Counted from the first letter of the stretch, positions 47,227 to 58,746 are shown. The stretch: 64,000 nt of DNA from Trematomus loennbergii (GCA_012861695.1 JAAOOA010000016.1:26473531-26537530), one strand, 5' to 3'. Translations and numbers: made by a program. The notes: generated from the letters alone by a model not told the origin.

Positions 47227-48753
47227 CCTAATTTTCTCAGATGCCACAATAAAAATCTTAACCTCACAGTTGTTTCAAGTTGTTTTATTTTTTTGTATTT
47301 TGCATATATTACACTCGTTAATAGACTCTGCCAGTTTGACATATTTTTACTTTCCTGTTTTGTTTATTTTTTTCTGAGTAACTGAAACACTTGAGTGGGT
47401 GTGCAGTTCTCTCAGGTGCTGTTTCGCTCCAACAAGAATGGTTTATGTTTCACTCATAGTCTTTATGGAATAGAATTTAATATTAAAGTTATATCCTCTC
47501 TGGACTCAAACACCCCCGCTACTCGTGTAATGTACAGTGGAAAACCGCCAGCCTCTACTTCTATATACAAGCACTAGTTGTTTTAAATATATTCAGAAGC
47601 ATGTTTGATAAATGCTCCTTCAGCTACAGTGGAATTTAACTGCACCCGAGGAAAGAACCCTAAAGAAATAACACACATAATGGTACATCAACATCTTAAT
47701 TCTTTCTCCTATTAAAGTTCGCTCTGCCATATTTCATATCAGTAAATAATGTATATCTTTGACTTCCCACCAGAGAGGGAAGTAACTTTCCCCATAATAA
47801 AGATATTGTAGTCAAACAGCGATTAATTATCTTGTTTCCTGCCAGGTTTCGGCGTTAAAATCCAATCCAAAGTAGACGTATTGGGAATCCATCCAGGTGT
47901 GTTTTGCTGCTTCTCAGATTTGCTCGGGCTGAATAAGATGGAAACATTTAAATTGCCTGACATTCTGCATCACAGCAATACCCCGCCAGATTACTGAATC
48001 ATCATTTTCCCCCCATAAGAGGAAATCTCATCCTCTTGCAGTTTGAAAAGTGCATCAGTCAGTGTTATCATTTGATGTTTGTTTTTTTCCGATTAATTGC
48101 AAAGTCCTAATGGATGGGAAGTTACAATTCATTGTCTTATTGACTGTGTGTGTCGGTGGCTGAATGACATCTGTTAAGGGCATCTGTTCCAAGGAGAGAG
48201 GGCCATTACTCACACATACACACACTAACACACACTAAAGTGTATGAGATAAGCAAAAACAGAAAACTCTTGCCGATGATACTCCAAAATAGGATCGCCT
48301 CGGGGCAAAGAGAGGCAATTCCTCCTCGATTTTTCCTGTCAATCTCTCCTCTTGTGGAAACAGAAATGTAAATGGGGCATTCGTTATACAATGCCTTTTT
48401 TTAACATCTTATTATCTTTGCTAATATAGATACAGACTCGATTAGCAGCTTTAGTAAATCACCATGTTCTTCTTCCCCCTCTACCTCCCTCTCTATCTCA
48501 GTGTAAATTGCTCATGCATAATGGATGAACACATATAGATGCAATCTGTCCATAGGATGAGGTGTATGATGAAGCGAAGGAAAACCCACCAGCTGTGGAC
48601 ACACCCTCATCCTTTTTTCTGCAGATCACCACCCCAGCAATATTCCTGGAATGTCACATTTCTGCTTTAATGGGAGGTCACAACATCAGCTCTCTTATGT
48701 GAAACTCTTCACCGTCACTGTACTTAGAGGATATCACTCTGTATTGCAAACAG
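47227..48753. other. no gene recognised
   Basis: AT-rich unique-looking sequence. Nothing recognised. Confidence 0.5.
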
Positions 48754-48758
48754 ACAGA

Positions 48759-49149
48759 GGCCGTTTCTCAATCGCGAGGATGCTAGCTTGGTAGCACAGC
48801 CGAGCCGAGCATCTTACTTCAGAAGCAAGGCAAGAATACTTCCTGGCATTCGGAAAACAAAGAGTGGAACAGGCTAGCAAGTGTGCAGGTGTGCGTATAT
48901 GAGAGGCCCCGCCTTACATCTTCCGCCACAGATTTGGGGAAATTGGTCCATGCGCAAAGCATTGTGGGGATTTTAAGGACGCGAAGTCTACCCTTGTGCA
49001 GCCTCGAAATTTCCCCCAAACCAAGGACGCGGCCTCGGTGGAATTCCAAGTATGCTGGAGATTGGAACAGTCCTTCGGCGGCACTCGATGACGTAGCATC
49101 CTTGAAATATTGGCTTGGAAGCCAATATCCTCGCGATTGAGAAACGGCC
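48759..49149. mobile_element. IR-MITE copy 2 (GTTTCTCAATCGCGAG ends)
   Basis: It is bounded by a 23-bp perfect inverted repeat that starts GGCCGTTTCTCAATCGCGAG. ACAGA flanks both sides (48754-48758 and 49150-49154), and this can be read as ACAGAGG. The interior matches copy 1 at 13696 (GCATTGTGGGGATTTTAAG). Minus-strand open frames across it are not coding. Confidence 0.87.
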
Positions 49150-49154
49150 ACAGA

Positions 49155-50335
49155 GGCAGGTGATGATGTGTTCAGGGTGTCGGTGAAAAGTAGTCCTTTA
49201 GCCTCTTTAAGCTAGCTGTCTTAGATGTATGAGCCACATTATGACAGAGAATCATACTTCAGATCCAGAGCTCAGGACTTGTTGGAGAGCAAGAGGGGAA
49301 ATATTGTTGTGTAAAGTATCAGCTGGACTTAAACATGTCTACAGGATATGTAAATAGGTAAATCTTTTGTTATCTATTAGCCAAAACAACTTTATATGGT
49401 GATTATAAGTCAGGCTCTTTATTCTTAAGCTTGTTAAATATTTCTTCTCCATATTTGTCTTTTCAATCAATTTTCTCAGCACCTTTATGAACTTAATATG
49501 AGGGTTTGGCAAGAAGTTATTCAGCCTGGAGATATTAAATCTGGATCAAAGTATCATGTTATGTTATGAAATATATTAATGTCACACACTTTAACTATTG
49601 GCCAAAACTGTTGATGTCCTTCTTTGTATTCTCCTTATGTTAGAAAGAGCAATATGTAGTTTAAAATCAAAGTCGCAGATATGCTGCACCCTTGATGATT
49701 CCTTAAATACATACATATCGGATATATAATGAATACTTATTCAAGAGTAAGCAACATCAAAATGGTTTAATTGCTATGTTACTTCGTTAGCAATTCAACA
49801 AACAGCCGCATATTCTGAATAATTATGATTATTTAAAGCTGGTTTTAAACTCATAAAGCCACAGTCCAGTTAAAACAAGCAATTTATTTCACATCATCAA
49901 ACTGAAAAATTGTAGAAAATAATGTTTACGCCTCCACAGTCAACATGTCGTGTGTCCTTCAGCAACGTATACCTATTCCCCAGATCTTCTACTGTAGGCA
50001 TGTCTACAGGAATGACGTGTTAGTAAGTCACTAAAAGCATCAGATAATAAACATAACATGTCAATAATACAAATGTAATTCTTGACATTCCTCCATTAAG
50101 ACGTGTGGGAAGTCAAGTCCTTCTCTCCTTAGACAATAAGTGTATATCTCTCTTACTCCTGAGTGATGGGAGGCAGAATACGGTTCCTTTCATTTGACTG
50201 ACACACACATATTACTGACACACACATATAAATGACATTGTGTCACGCAGGACAGCAGGCAGAGCAGCTGTGTCGCCCGGTGCCACTCACACAGCAGCAC
50301 ACTGATGTATGCCCTGCCCTGAGACTAAAACAAGC
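49155..50335. other. no gene recognised
   Basis: AT-rich sequence. Nothing recognised. Confidence 0.5.
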
Positions 50336-50361
50336 AGAGAGAGAGAGAGAGTGTGTGTGTG

Positions 50362-50426
<65 letters not shown>

Positions 50427-50446
50427 TGTATATGTGTGAGAGAGAG
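50336..50446. repeat. (GA)n then (GT)n compound microsatellite
   Basis: GA run at 50336-50350, then GT with GG and TA interruptions. Confidence 0.95.
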
Positions 50447-50589
50447 TATTTCCCTTGCGTGTCTGTGCATGCGTGTGTTGGGTGTCATTTGCATGCAGGT
50501 CATGATGACCCTCTCCTCTCATCTGAGATTCTCATTAATTCAAAGACCTGCTAGTGCACACACATGCACACGCGCACACACACACGCAG

Positions 50590-50591
<2 letters not shown>

Positions 50592-50680
<89 letters not shown>
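50592..50680. repeat. (CA)n microsatellite
   Basis: About 44 CA units, uninterrupted, in opposite phase to the GT array 145 bp away. Confidence 0.97.
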
Positions 50681-50683
<3 letters not shown>

Positions 50684-51872
50684 AATCACTGCACCCTGCC
50701 CATTCAATCTCTCTCTCCTCATCTTTCTCTTTCACTCAGCCACTCTAAACCTCCTCTCCTCCTCTTTATCTCCCCACATATGTCTCCCTTCCTGTTCCTC
50801 TCTCCTCTATTTCTATATTCTCCCACTCCCCCACTCCCTCACGTGTCCCTCCCATGTGTAATTTGGGGAAAACACTCTTTGGGACACCTCTGTATGTGGA
50901 CACTTTGCGACACCTCGTCATTATGTCCCCGTTATTGTTCCCCCCTCTCGTGCTCGATGACACCCGGGGGACCTCGTTATGTCCTCATTAAAATGACCCC
51001 ATAATGACGCCTGCTCATTAATACCTTGTTTTTACTCTCAGGTTATAATGACCCACTTCCCGCCTGCATTATTATCAGATCAGCTCTTCTCCTGCTGCTG
51101 ACACTGATCCTGAAGGACAGGGTGATGATGGACAGCGGCTGAGAGGTCTCACTGACAGCATCATATCAAGTGTTTGATCCCTTTAATATCCATCTGACTG
51201 ACCGTGTCCTTGAGCTCCTTAACCTTACCCAAAGACATAACAAGAAGGCAGGAAACTGTAGAAACAGAGGTAAACAAACATGAAATACACTATAAACTAC
51301 TGCTGTGTTTTTATCATCTTTTCTTTCAAGTTTAAAGAGTCCATTATTCAATTGTGAAAAATGACACCGACATATACTTTACAATCAGATAGGCTTAGAA
51401 AGGTTTAAATGGTCATTTGTATTTTTTTTAAATACACCGACATAAAGTGTTCTATTATTAATTTAAATAAATGTGTATTTTTCTGCAGAATTCCTATTAT
51501 TAATCATATAGGTAACACATTAACAGAGCTCCTCCACAATCATAGTTTGATTTGACATATTTTTCTAACAGTTTTGTAAAGCTGCAACTCTTCTGTGCTC
51601 TGAAATGAAGCGTGCTCGGAAGCGCCGAAATAACTCAAGTTCCCGTAGAGGAGTCATTCCCCAAAGGTTCAAATGCCCATTTTTACTGTAGAAATAAGCA
51701 TGGTTAGAGCCTCATAGAGAAACAACATTAGTCTGTATACTGTAGCTAGATCCCCTTATCATGACAACTGTACAGGGGTGAAGTTGTCTATAAATTACCA
51801 TGGTAAAGGTTGATTTCCCAGCAAGGCTGCTCCAGAAACCTGTAGATAACGGAGAAAACCTCCATATATTTT
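50681..51872. other. no gene; pyrimidine-rich tract
   Basis: 50700-50850 is C/T-rich. 50900-51060 contains loosely repeated TTATGTCC and AATGACCC words. Nothing coding. Confidence 0.5.
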
Positions 51873-52066
51873 TATTTTTTTACATGTCACTTGTTAGATG
51901 CTTTTATCCAAAGCGACTTACATACTCAATACTGTGGACAATCTCCACAGGAGCAATTTGGGGTGAAGTGTCTTGCCCAGGGACACAACGACATGCTGAC
52001 TGCAGTGGGGTTTGAACCTGCAACCCCCTTATCCGAACACCGACGCACAACCCACTGCGCCACACC
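51873..52066 (-). mobile_element. tRNA-derived SINE, copy 2
   Basis: On the minus strand it has A box TGGCGCAGTGG (52052-52062), B box GGTTCAAACCC (52008-52018) and the same body and tail as copy 1 (AAGTCGCTTTGGATAAAAGC). Confidence 0.77.
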
Positions 52067-53876
52067 TTTCATACCATATGTCACGGTACAGACTGCATCA
52101 GCACAACCTTAAACGACAAAATAAGACAAAAGTAGAATTCATTGCATAGTCTCTGGGGCTTTCCCACAGTGGTCATTTTGACTTGTCAACCATTGAAAAT
52201 CACATATCACATATTATAATATTGCTGAAAGCTTTGTTCCACTAAGAAGTGCAAAATAGAAGGGCCCTGCTTGTGTCTGTATTTATGTAATAAAAACATT
52301 ATTTATGATTTGCAATAGACTAGTCAAAAGTGAGGAAGGTTGTATTGAATTGTCAAGATGCTCCAGTCTTTGTGTCACCCCCTCTTTGGTGTAACACACA
52401 TAATGACAGTGTTCCTTATAACCACTTACAGTATCCAATAACATAATTCCTGCCACAGAGGAACATTTCCCTTTCTCTCCTCCGTATTATTTTCTCTCTT
52501 TGCCGTCGGTATGATAGTTGAAATGAAGTCCAATTACACAAGAGAGAGAGATCCGTTCCTGGGCAGCTTCATTGCTTTCATCTGTGTTATTTCCACCTTA
52601 TGAAATCCTATCGTGTACAGAACGATTCAAACAGTGGTGAAATCACACATATACCGAATCAGGCCCTGTGTAAATGACCCCTGTGGGTTGATAAGCCTAT
52701 AATGAGCTCTGACTGAAACTCTCCGCCTGCGAAATGGGGCAGCATTATAGAGGATTAACCACAAAGTAACCCTACTCACATCTATTGTCATAACATATGT
52801 CTATTTCCTGCTTTGTTCATCTTTCATTTCCTCTCCTCCCTGCCACGTCTCCTATCCTCTTCCCTTCTTTTGGTTCCTCCTCTCTCTCCTCCCCTCTTTT
52901 TCTTCTCTGCTCATAATGTATTGATAAAGCCTGTCAGATTAATTAATGTGATTAAGTGTGCGTGTCCTCGATGATAACAGACCTTCAAAATCCAACTAAA
53001 GGGCACAGTGTGGCCGACGTTGGATGGATGGCATGCTGCTTGACTCTGTCTGTGGCTGTTTGGGTGTATCATGTGATCTGTGTCGGTGTATAATGAGTCT
53101 TTGGGATATTCGCACAACTGAAGTCTCATCTGTATTTGATGATAGTGTATTTTAAGAGAAGTTTGCATGATAAAAAGTCACAAAACCTGCTTAAAATAAT
53201 GTGTTTTCTATGATCCCAGTGGTTTAACTTCTTACCTTGCTGCAGTGGTTCAGGAATGAGTCCTTAACCCCAAAATGAGTCAGCATTTTAACACTCCCTG
53301 CCATGGAAGTCAATGGTTTTTTGAACGTCTTTTTGGTTAGATGCCTAAAATAAGGTATGTGGTTAACACAAGCTGAAGAGACGAAACATTTTGAGCTACG
53401 ACTGGTAAATGTGAAAACAGTGGTTGCCAACAAGTGACTAAATGATAATTTATTATTAAGCTAAAAGAGGTTTAACTACCGAAAGTAGTAGTTTAGCTAT
53501 AACAAATTAGCTTGACACAGCACGTCATTTAACTCATAAGACTACAATTAAAACCCAATATAAATGTCATATCTGCATTACGGCTAATTCGTAGTCCATC
53601 AATCACATATAACAAAATCAACATAGCTTGGACAAAATAACACAGTTTCATGTCTACTAACCTTCCAGTTTCCATCAATAGGCCGAACATGACTGCAGGT
53701 CCCACATCCATACATGTCTGGGTCAGGCTCTTTATGTGGTGTCTGAACTGTGTTTTCTGCTGCTGGCTGAATGCAGCCATTATGAGGACGGAGGAGTGTC
53801 AGTGTTTAAGATTCAACATCTCTGCAGACTGTCACCCACATGCATGTTAAATATGAGCTCTGAAAACCTGATATAC
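52067..53876. other. no gene recognised
   Basis: Unique-looking sequence with a pyrimidine-rich patch at about 52830-52915. Open frames of 60-85 codons lack domains. Confidence 0.5.
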
Positions 53877-53903
53877 ACACACACACACACATACACACAC
53901 ACA

Positions 53904-53965
<62 letters not shown>
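53877..53965. repeat. (CA)n microsatellite
   Basis: A CA array with TA and CC interruptions. Confidence 0.96.
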
Positions 53966-53966
<1 letters not shown>

Positions 53967-54340
53967 ACAAACAGTGTATATATACAGATGCACACCAGGC
54001 TTGTAAATGAGCATAAAACGGTGAAAACCTGCTTTCAACAGTCGGCAAATCACTGCGTTTAAGAGGAATGTTAATTAGACCAGAGTGGAAACTAAACACG
54101 CAGCTTACCCCGGGCAGTGCCTGATATATTAAGACCACTTATGTAAATCAAGTCAGTCGCTATTTTCCAATTAGAAGGCTTGAGGTACAATGCAGTGTGA
54201 ATTCTGAAAGCAATATAAGTGCCAGGTAAGAGGGGGAGGTTCTTCAATAGATGCATACATAACAAACAAGATTACTAAGATTTTGTTTGAAATTTATGGT
54301 TTTTTTGCTCTTTGCTTTCAATTTATATAGTTATAAATTC
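53966..54340. other. no gene recognised
   Basis: AT-rich spacer before the composite element. Confidence 0.45.
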
Positions 54341-54358
54341 TTAAGAGGACTTATTATG

Positions 54359-54557
54359 CCTATGTTCAGGTGTATATCATGTGTAGTGTCTCTACTTTAA
54401 AGAGTCCTCTCCTGCCTATGTTCAGGTGTATATCAGTATGTAGTGTCTCTACTTTAAAGAGTCCTCTCCTGCTGATGTTCAGGTGTATATCAGTATGTAG
54501 TGTCTCTACTTTAAAGAGTCCTCTCCTGCTGATGTTCAGGTGTATATCAGTATGTAG
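54359..54557 (+). repeat. 57-bp minisatellite, about 3.4 units
   Basis: It includes two CCTATGTTCAGG variant units, identical to the variant at the element's own left end. Confidence 0.92.
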
Positions 54558-54958
54558 CAGAGGTGGGAGTAAGTCCTACATGTGCAAGTCATGAGCAAGT
54601 CTCAAGTCTTGACCTACAAGTATCAAGCAAGTCCCAAGTCACTGTGGTGAGAGTCAAGCAAGTCAAGTCAAGTCATCGAAATTCTGATGAATAAGCCCAG
54701 TTTCCGCATTTAAATCAGTTAAAAGACAGTGGTTATGAAAATGGATTTAACCCACACTATGATCTTCATTACATACACAGTTAATCATTTGAAATCTAAT
54801 TTAGACCGATGACAATCATATTAGATTAATTAACCCTAGAACTGCAGACAATATAGCTAGGACTCAATCAAAAAGTCTGTTCAAAAAGGCAGAATTCCAG
54901 GTAAGAAAATCATATATGGCATTTGCCATTACACATATTTAATTTAAATTTCTGTTAA

Positions 54959-55362
54959 CACTAGAACCGCCAACAGCGTCAGCACCTACATAGATATCAT
55001 TTTCAAATCATTTAATTTGTTCCTCTTCATAATTTCCTTATAAACTAAGTAGGACGATTTAAAACTCACTTAATTGGGTTAATTTAGAAATTGCTTCAGT
55101 TTATCATCATAACAGATCAAAAAGTTCAGATTCATTTTACAATAAATCAAGGAATGATGCACTTCTACAAACAAAACAACATAATTAAAACATTTAAACA
55201 AACTACTAAAAGTAGATGAACTACATTATTCAACAGTTTACAGTAACTTCTGATAATAACACAGGGGAAATAAACGAGGCATCTCTTTTCCTCTCTCTCT
55301 CTCCCTCTCCTGACAGCCCGTCAGTATCGGGTTAGTACAAATGAATCCCTTGGGTTCTAGTG
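54959..55362. mobile_element. small TTAA MITE nested in hAT copy 1
   Basis: After TTAA (54955-54958) it starts CACTAGAACCGCCAACAG. It ends GGGTTCTAGTG before TTCA, a decayed TTAA. The inverted terminal repeat is about 13 bp, less perfect here than in copy 2. Confidence 0.65.
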
Positions 55363-55472
55363 TTCATTTACCGTTTTGTCTTCTCTTTGCAATGCTTAAT
55401 CGATTTGAAACCAAGTCTAACGTAGCTTAAACTTAACGTTAGCTTTCTAGCTAACACAACACATTCACGCAC

Positions 55473-55647
55473 CTTTCTCTGTGGGTTTTTTTGTAGTGAC
55501 GAATGAAGTTGGATGTTGTGGTGGTCGTGTCACTGATCTTTATGCTGCAGACCCTGCATACCGCTGTTCTCTTCTTATTAGCGTCATCGACAACATAATC
55601 CTTGAATCCAAACTTCACTATTTTGGAGTAACGCTAGCCGCTGCCAT
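55473..55647 (-). pseudogene. BED zinc-finger exon, broken copy
   Basis: This is the counterpart of 56972-57147 in the tandem sister. The ATG at 55647 is kept, but one base is missing from an A run ten codons in, giving an immediate TAG. One glycine is replaced by serine just before. The zinc-finger cysteines and histidines are still encoded downstream in the shifted frame. The break is a single-base deletion. Because the sister is open, the lesion arose after the duplication or the sister was corrected. Confidence 0.7.
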
Positions 55648-55965
55648 GTTAACTGACACTCCTGCCGTCTAGTGGGTTGCCAGGTTTGCGCGCACGGCGC
55701 TATAATCACCCAATCACGTTTTTCGAAAAAACTAAACGTAATATCTCACTACAAAAACAAACGCAAATATTTAATTTTAAACAGTCAAGTCCTTTCAAGT
55801 CATCTGTCTCAAGCTTAAGTCAAGTCTCAAGTCATGAATACCAAGTCAAAGTCAAGTCAAGTCTTTTATCAATGTTAGTCAAGCAAGTCTCAAGTCAAAA
55901 AATATGCGACTCGAGTCTGACTCGAGTCAAGTCATGTGACTCGAGTCCCCACCTCTGGTATGTAG

Positions 55966-56022
55966 TGTCTCTACTTTAAAGAGTCCTCTCCTGCCTATGT
56001 TCAGGTGTATATCAGTATGTAG
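55966..56022 (+). repeat. single 57-bp unit between the hAT copies
   Basis: Exactly one unit (49 bp plus the 8-bp GTATGTAG), of the CCTATG variant, separates the two hAT copies. Confidence 0.9.
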
Positions 56023-56452
56023 CAGAGGTGGGAGTAAGTCCTACATGTGCAAGTCATGAGCAAGTCTCAAGTCTTGACCTACAAGTATCAAGCAAGTCCC
56101 AAGTCACTGTGGTGAGAGTCAAGCAAGTCAAGTCAAGTCATTGCTCAGGTCAAGTCAAGTCAAGTCATACGAAATTCTGATGAATAAGCCCAGTTTCCGC
56201 ATTTAAATCAGTTAAAAGACAGTGGTTATGAAAATGGATTCAACCCACACTATGATCTTCATTACATACACAGTTAATCATTTGAAATCTAATTTAGACC
56301 GATGACAATCATATTAGATTATATTAACCCTAGAACTGCAGACAATATAGCTAGGACTCAGTCAAAAAGTCTGTTCAAAAAGGCAGAATTCCAGGTAAGA
56401 AAATCATATATGGCATTTGCCATTACACATATTTAATTTAAATTTCTGTTAA

Positions 56453-56864
56453 CACTAGAACCGCCAACAGCGTCAGCACCTACATAGATATCATTTTCAA
56501 ATCATTTAATTTGTTCCTCTTCATAATTTCCTTATAAACTAAGTAGGACGATTTAAAACTCACTTAATTGGGTTAATTTAGAAATTGCTTCAGTTTATCA
56601 TCATAACAGATCAAAAGTTCAGATTCATTTTACAATAAATCAAGGAATGATGCACTTCTACAAACAAAAACAACATAATTAAAACATTTAAACAAACTAC
56701 TAAAAGTAGATGAACTACATTATTCAACAGTTTACAGTAACTTCTGATAATAACACAGGGGAAATAAACGAGGCATCTCTTTTCCTCTCTCTCTCTCTCT
56801 CTCCTCTCCTGACAGCCCGTCAGTATCAGGGTTAGTCAAAATGAATCCCTTGGCGGTTCTAGTG
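56453..56864. mobile_element. small TTAA MITE nested in hAT copy 2
   Basis: TTAA at 56449-56452. It starts CACTAGAACCGCCAA and ends TTGGCGGTTCTAGTG, a perfect 15-bp inverted repeat, followed by TTCA. It sits at the same site as in copy 1, so its insertion predates the duplication. Confidence 0.75.
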
Positions 56865-56971
56865 TTCATTTACCGTTTTGTCTTCTCTTTGCAATTAATC
56901 GATTTGAAACCAAGTCTAACGTAGCTTAAACTTAACGTTAGCTTTCTAGCTAACACAACACATTCACGCAC

Positions 56972-57147
56972 CTTTCTCTGTGGGTTTTTTTGTAGTGACG
57001 AATGAAGTTGGATGTTGTGGTGGTCGTGTCACTGATCTTTATGCTGCAGACCCTGCATACCGCTGTTCTCTTCTTATTAGCGTCATCGACAACATAATCC
57101 TTGAATCCAAACTTCACTATTTTTGGAGTAACGCCAGCCGCTGCCAT
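56972..57147 (-). CDS. BED-type zinc-finger exon of a hAT transposase (partial)
   Basis: From the ATG at 57147 the minus strand encodes about 58 residues with the words MAAAGVTPKIVKFGFKDY, CRVC and FIRHYKKTH. The spacing C-x2-C ... H-x5-H is that of BED zinc fingers, which bind DNA at the N-terminus of hAT transposases and ZBED-type domesticated proteins. The coding phase meets AAAG|GTGCGT at 56971, a plausible splice donor, so I call this a first coding exon. Read through instead, the frame ends within a few codons. No downstream transposase exon lies in the element on this strand, so it is an internally deleted, non-autonomous copy. The frame is intact here and broken in the sister at 55473-55647. 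It could be expressed only as an isolated zinc finger or by splicing to a host exon; neither is shown. Confidence 0.68.
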
Positions 57148-57454
57148 GTTAACTGACACTCCTGCCGTAGTGGGTTGCCAGGTTTGCGCGCACGGCGCTA
57201 TAATCACCAATCACGTTTTTCGAAAAAAACTAAATGTAATATCTCACTACAAAAACAAACGCAAATATTTAATTTTAAACAGTCAAGTCCTTTCAAGTCA
57301 TCTGTCTCAAGCTTAAGTCAAGTCTCAAGTCATGAATACCAAGTCAAAGTCAAGTCAAGTCTTTTATCAATGTTAGTCAAGCAAGTCTCAAGTAAAAAAA
57401 TATGGACTCGAGTTTGACTCGAGTCAAGTCATGTGACTCGAGTCCCCACCTCTG

Positions 57455-57925
57455 GTATGTAGTGTCTCTACTTTAAAGAGTCATCCCTGCTGATGTTCAG
57501 GTGTATATCGGTATGTAGTGACTCTACTTTAAAGAGTCTCTCCTGCTGATGTTCAGGTGTATATCAGATGTAGTGTCTCTACTTTAAAGAGTCCTCTCCT
57601 GCTGATGTTCAGGTCTATATCAGTATGTAGTGTCTCTACTTTAAAGAGTCATCCCTGCTGATGTTCAGGTGTATATCAGTATGTAGTGTCTCTACTTTAA
57701 AGAGTCCTCTCCTGCTGATGTTCAGGTCTATATCAGTATGTAGTGTCTCTACTTTAAAGAGTCATCCCCTGCTGATGTTCAGGTGTATATCAGTATGTAG
57801 TGACTCTACTTTAAAGAGTCTCTCCTGCTGATGTTCAGGTGTATATCAGAATATAGTGTCTCTACTTTAAAGAGTCCTCTCCTGCTGATGTTCAGGTCTA
57901 TATCAGTATGTAGTGTCTCTACTGG
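57455..57925 (+). repeat. 57-bp minisatellite, about 8 units
   Basis: The units alternate between types: CCTCTCCTGC and CATCCCTGC forms, and CAGGTGTATATC and CAGGTCTATATC forms. This suggests a two- to three-unit higher-order duplication. Confidence 0.94.
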
Positions 57926-58149
57926 GACATGTCTCCATGCTTTAATGTTCAAAAAGCTCTTTATTTTTCTCATACTGTCTGTGCTGCAGCACCTCTTTTC
58001 ACCCTCTCTGTCCAGAGCCCATGCTCTGATTGGTCAACCGCTTAGAGATGTCCCGCCCCTTAGCCTTAGACAAAAGTAATACATACTGATGTCACTATGT
58101 CCTGTAAATAAACAAAGGAGCCCCAAAAAGTAAAATAGGGCCCCTTTAA

Positions 58150-58746
58150 AGATTGCTAAATGCAAATACTTAATTTAGTTAAGTTATACGTTTTACTTCT
58201 TAATTTATTAACATATGTATTTGTACATGTTTTGTATTACCAGACATTTCTCATGAAGCTCTCAATGAAAATAATTGTCAATGATTATAAATACAGACTG
58301 TCCCTTGTCTCTCTCTGCCTTTGTTGAATGTCCTCAGCAGCAGCCATGACTTTCTCAAGGTTAAATATGTCGCTGTTGAATACCACAGCATGCATCGGTT
58401 TATAAACTGATGTGAGGAATCCATTCAAATAGTCTCCTTCATTGAACTATATCATTGTTAGTCCTCGAAATCCATTTTCACTGGGTTGAATGTTCATGCA
58501 CAAAGGTTAGAATATGCACATTTTGCAAGTGCCTCTTCATTCCTCATACGGATAACATTAGGTTTTCAAGGGTCAGTACTATATGTTACTAACTGACTTT
58601 AACTCATTCTCTTATGGTGCAACAACATTGATATTAAGCAACTAGTCATGCCAACACTAATTACACTGTAATCTGAGTTTTTCAATTGTAACTGTATTGT
58701 AATATTATATTTTAACTGTACTATGTATTATTGTATTGACCTGTAC
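58150..58746. other. no gene recognised
   Basis: AT-rich spacer. Nothing recognised. Confidence 0.5.

Larger units (their letters stand above)
54558..55957 (-). mobile_element. hAT element with BED exon, tandem copy 1
   Basis: 1400 bp with termini CAGAGGTGGGAGTAAGTC and GACTCGAGTCCCCACCTCTG, flanked by GTATGTAG at 54550-54557 and 55958-55965, a perfect 8-bp duplication taken from the minisatellite unit. The subterminal parts are rich in AAGTC/GACTT repeats. The minus-strand BED exon is broken in this copy. Confidence 0.88.
56023..57454 (-). mobile_element. hAT element with BED exon, tandem copy 2
   Basis: 1432 bp with the same termini and the same GTATGTAG duplication (56015-56022 and 57455-57462). 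It differs from copy 1 by few substitutions and small indels, including about 30 bp of extra AAGTC repeat near 56140. Carries the open BED exon. No DDE transposase domain or dimerisation domain was found. Confidence 0.88.
54345..58145 (+). mobile_element. TTAA composite element C: 57-bp arrays plus a duplicated hAT
   Basis: TTAA (54341-54344 and 58146-58149) flanks the whole 3.8 kb. The left end GAGGACTTATTATGCC and right end AATAGGGCCCCT are the inverted termini of the family. Order: array, hAT copy 1, one unit, hAT copy 2, array, common core, right end. Without the hAT insertions it would resemble copies A and B. Confidence 0.82.

Noticed and set aside
48819..49151. 110-codon minus-strand frame
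   Set aside because: Lies inside the IR-MITE and is not preserved in the copy at 13696.
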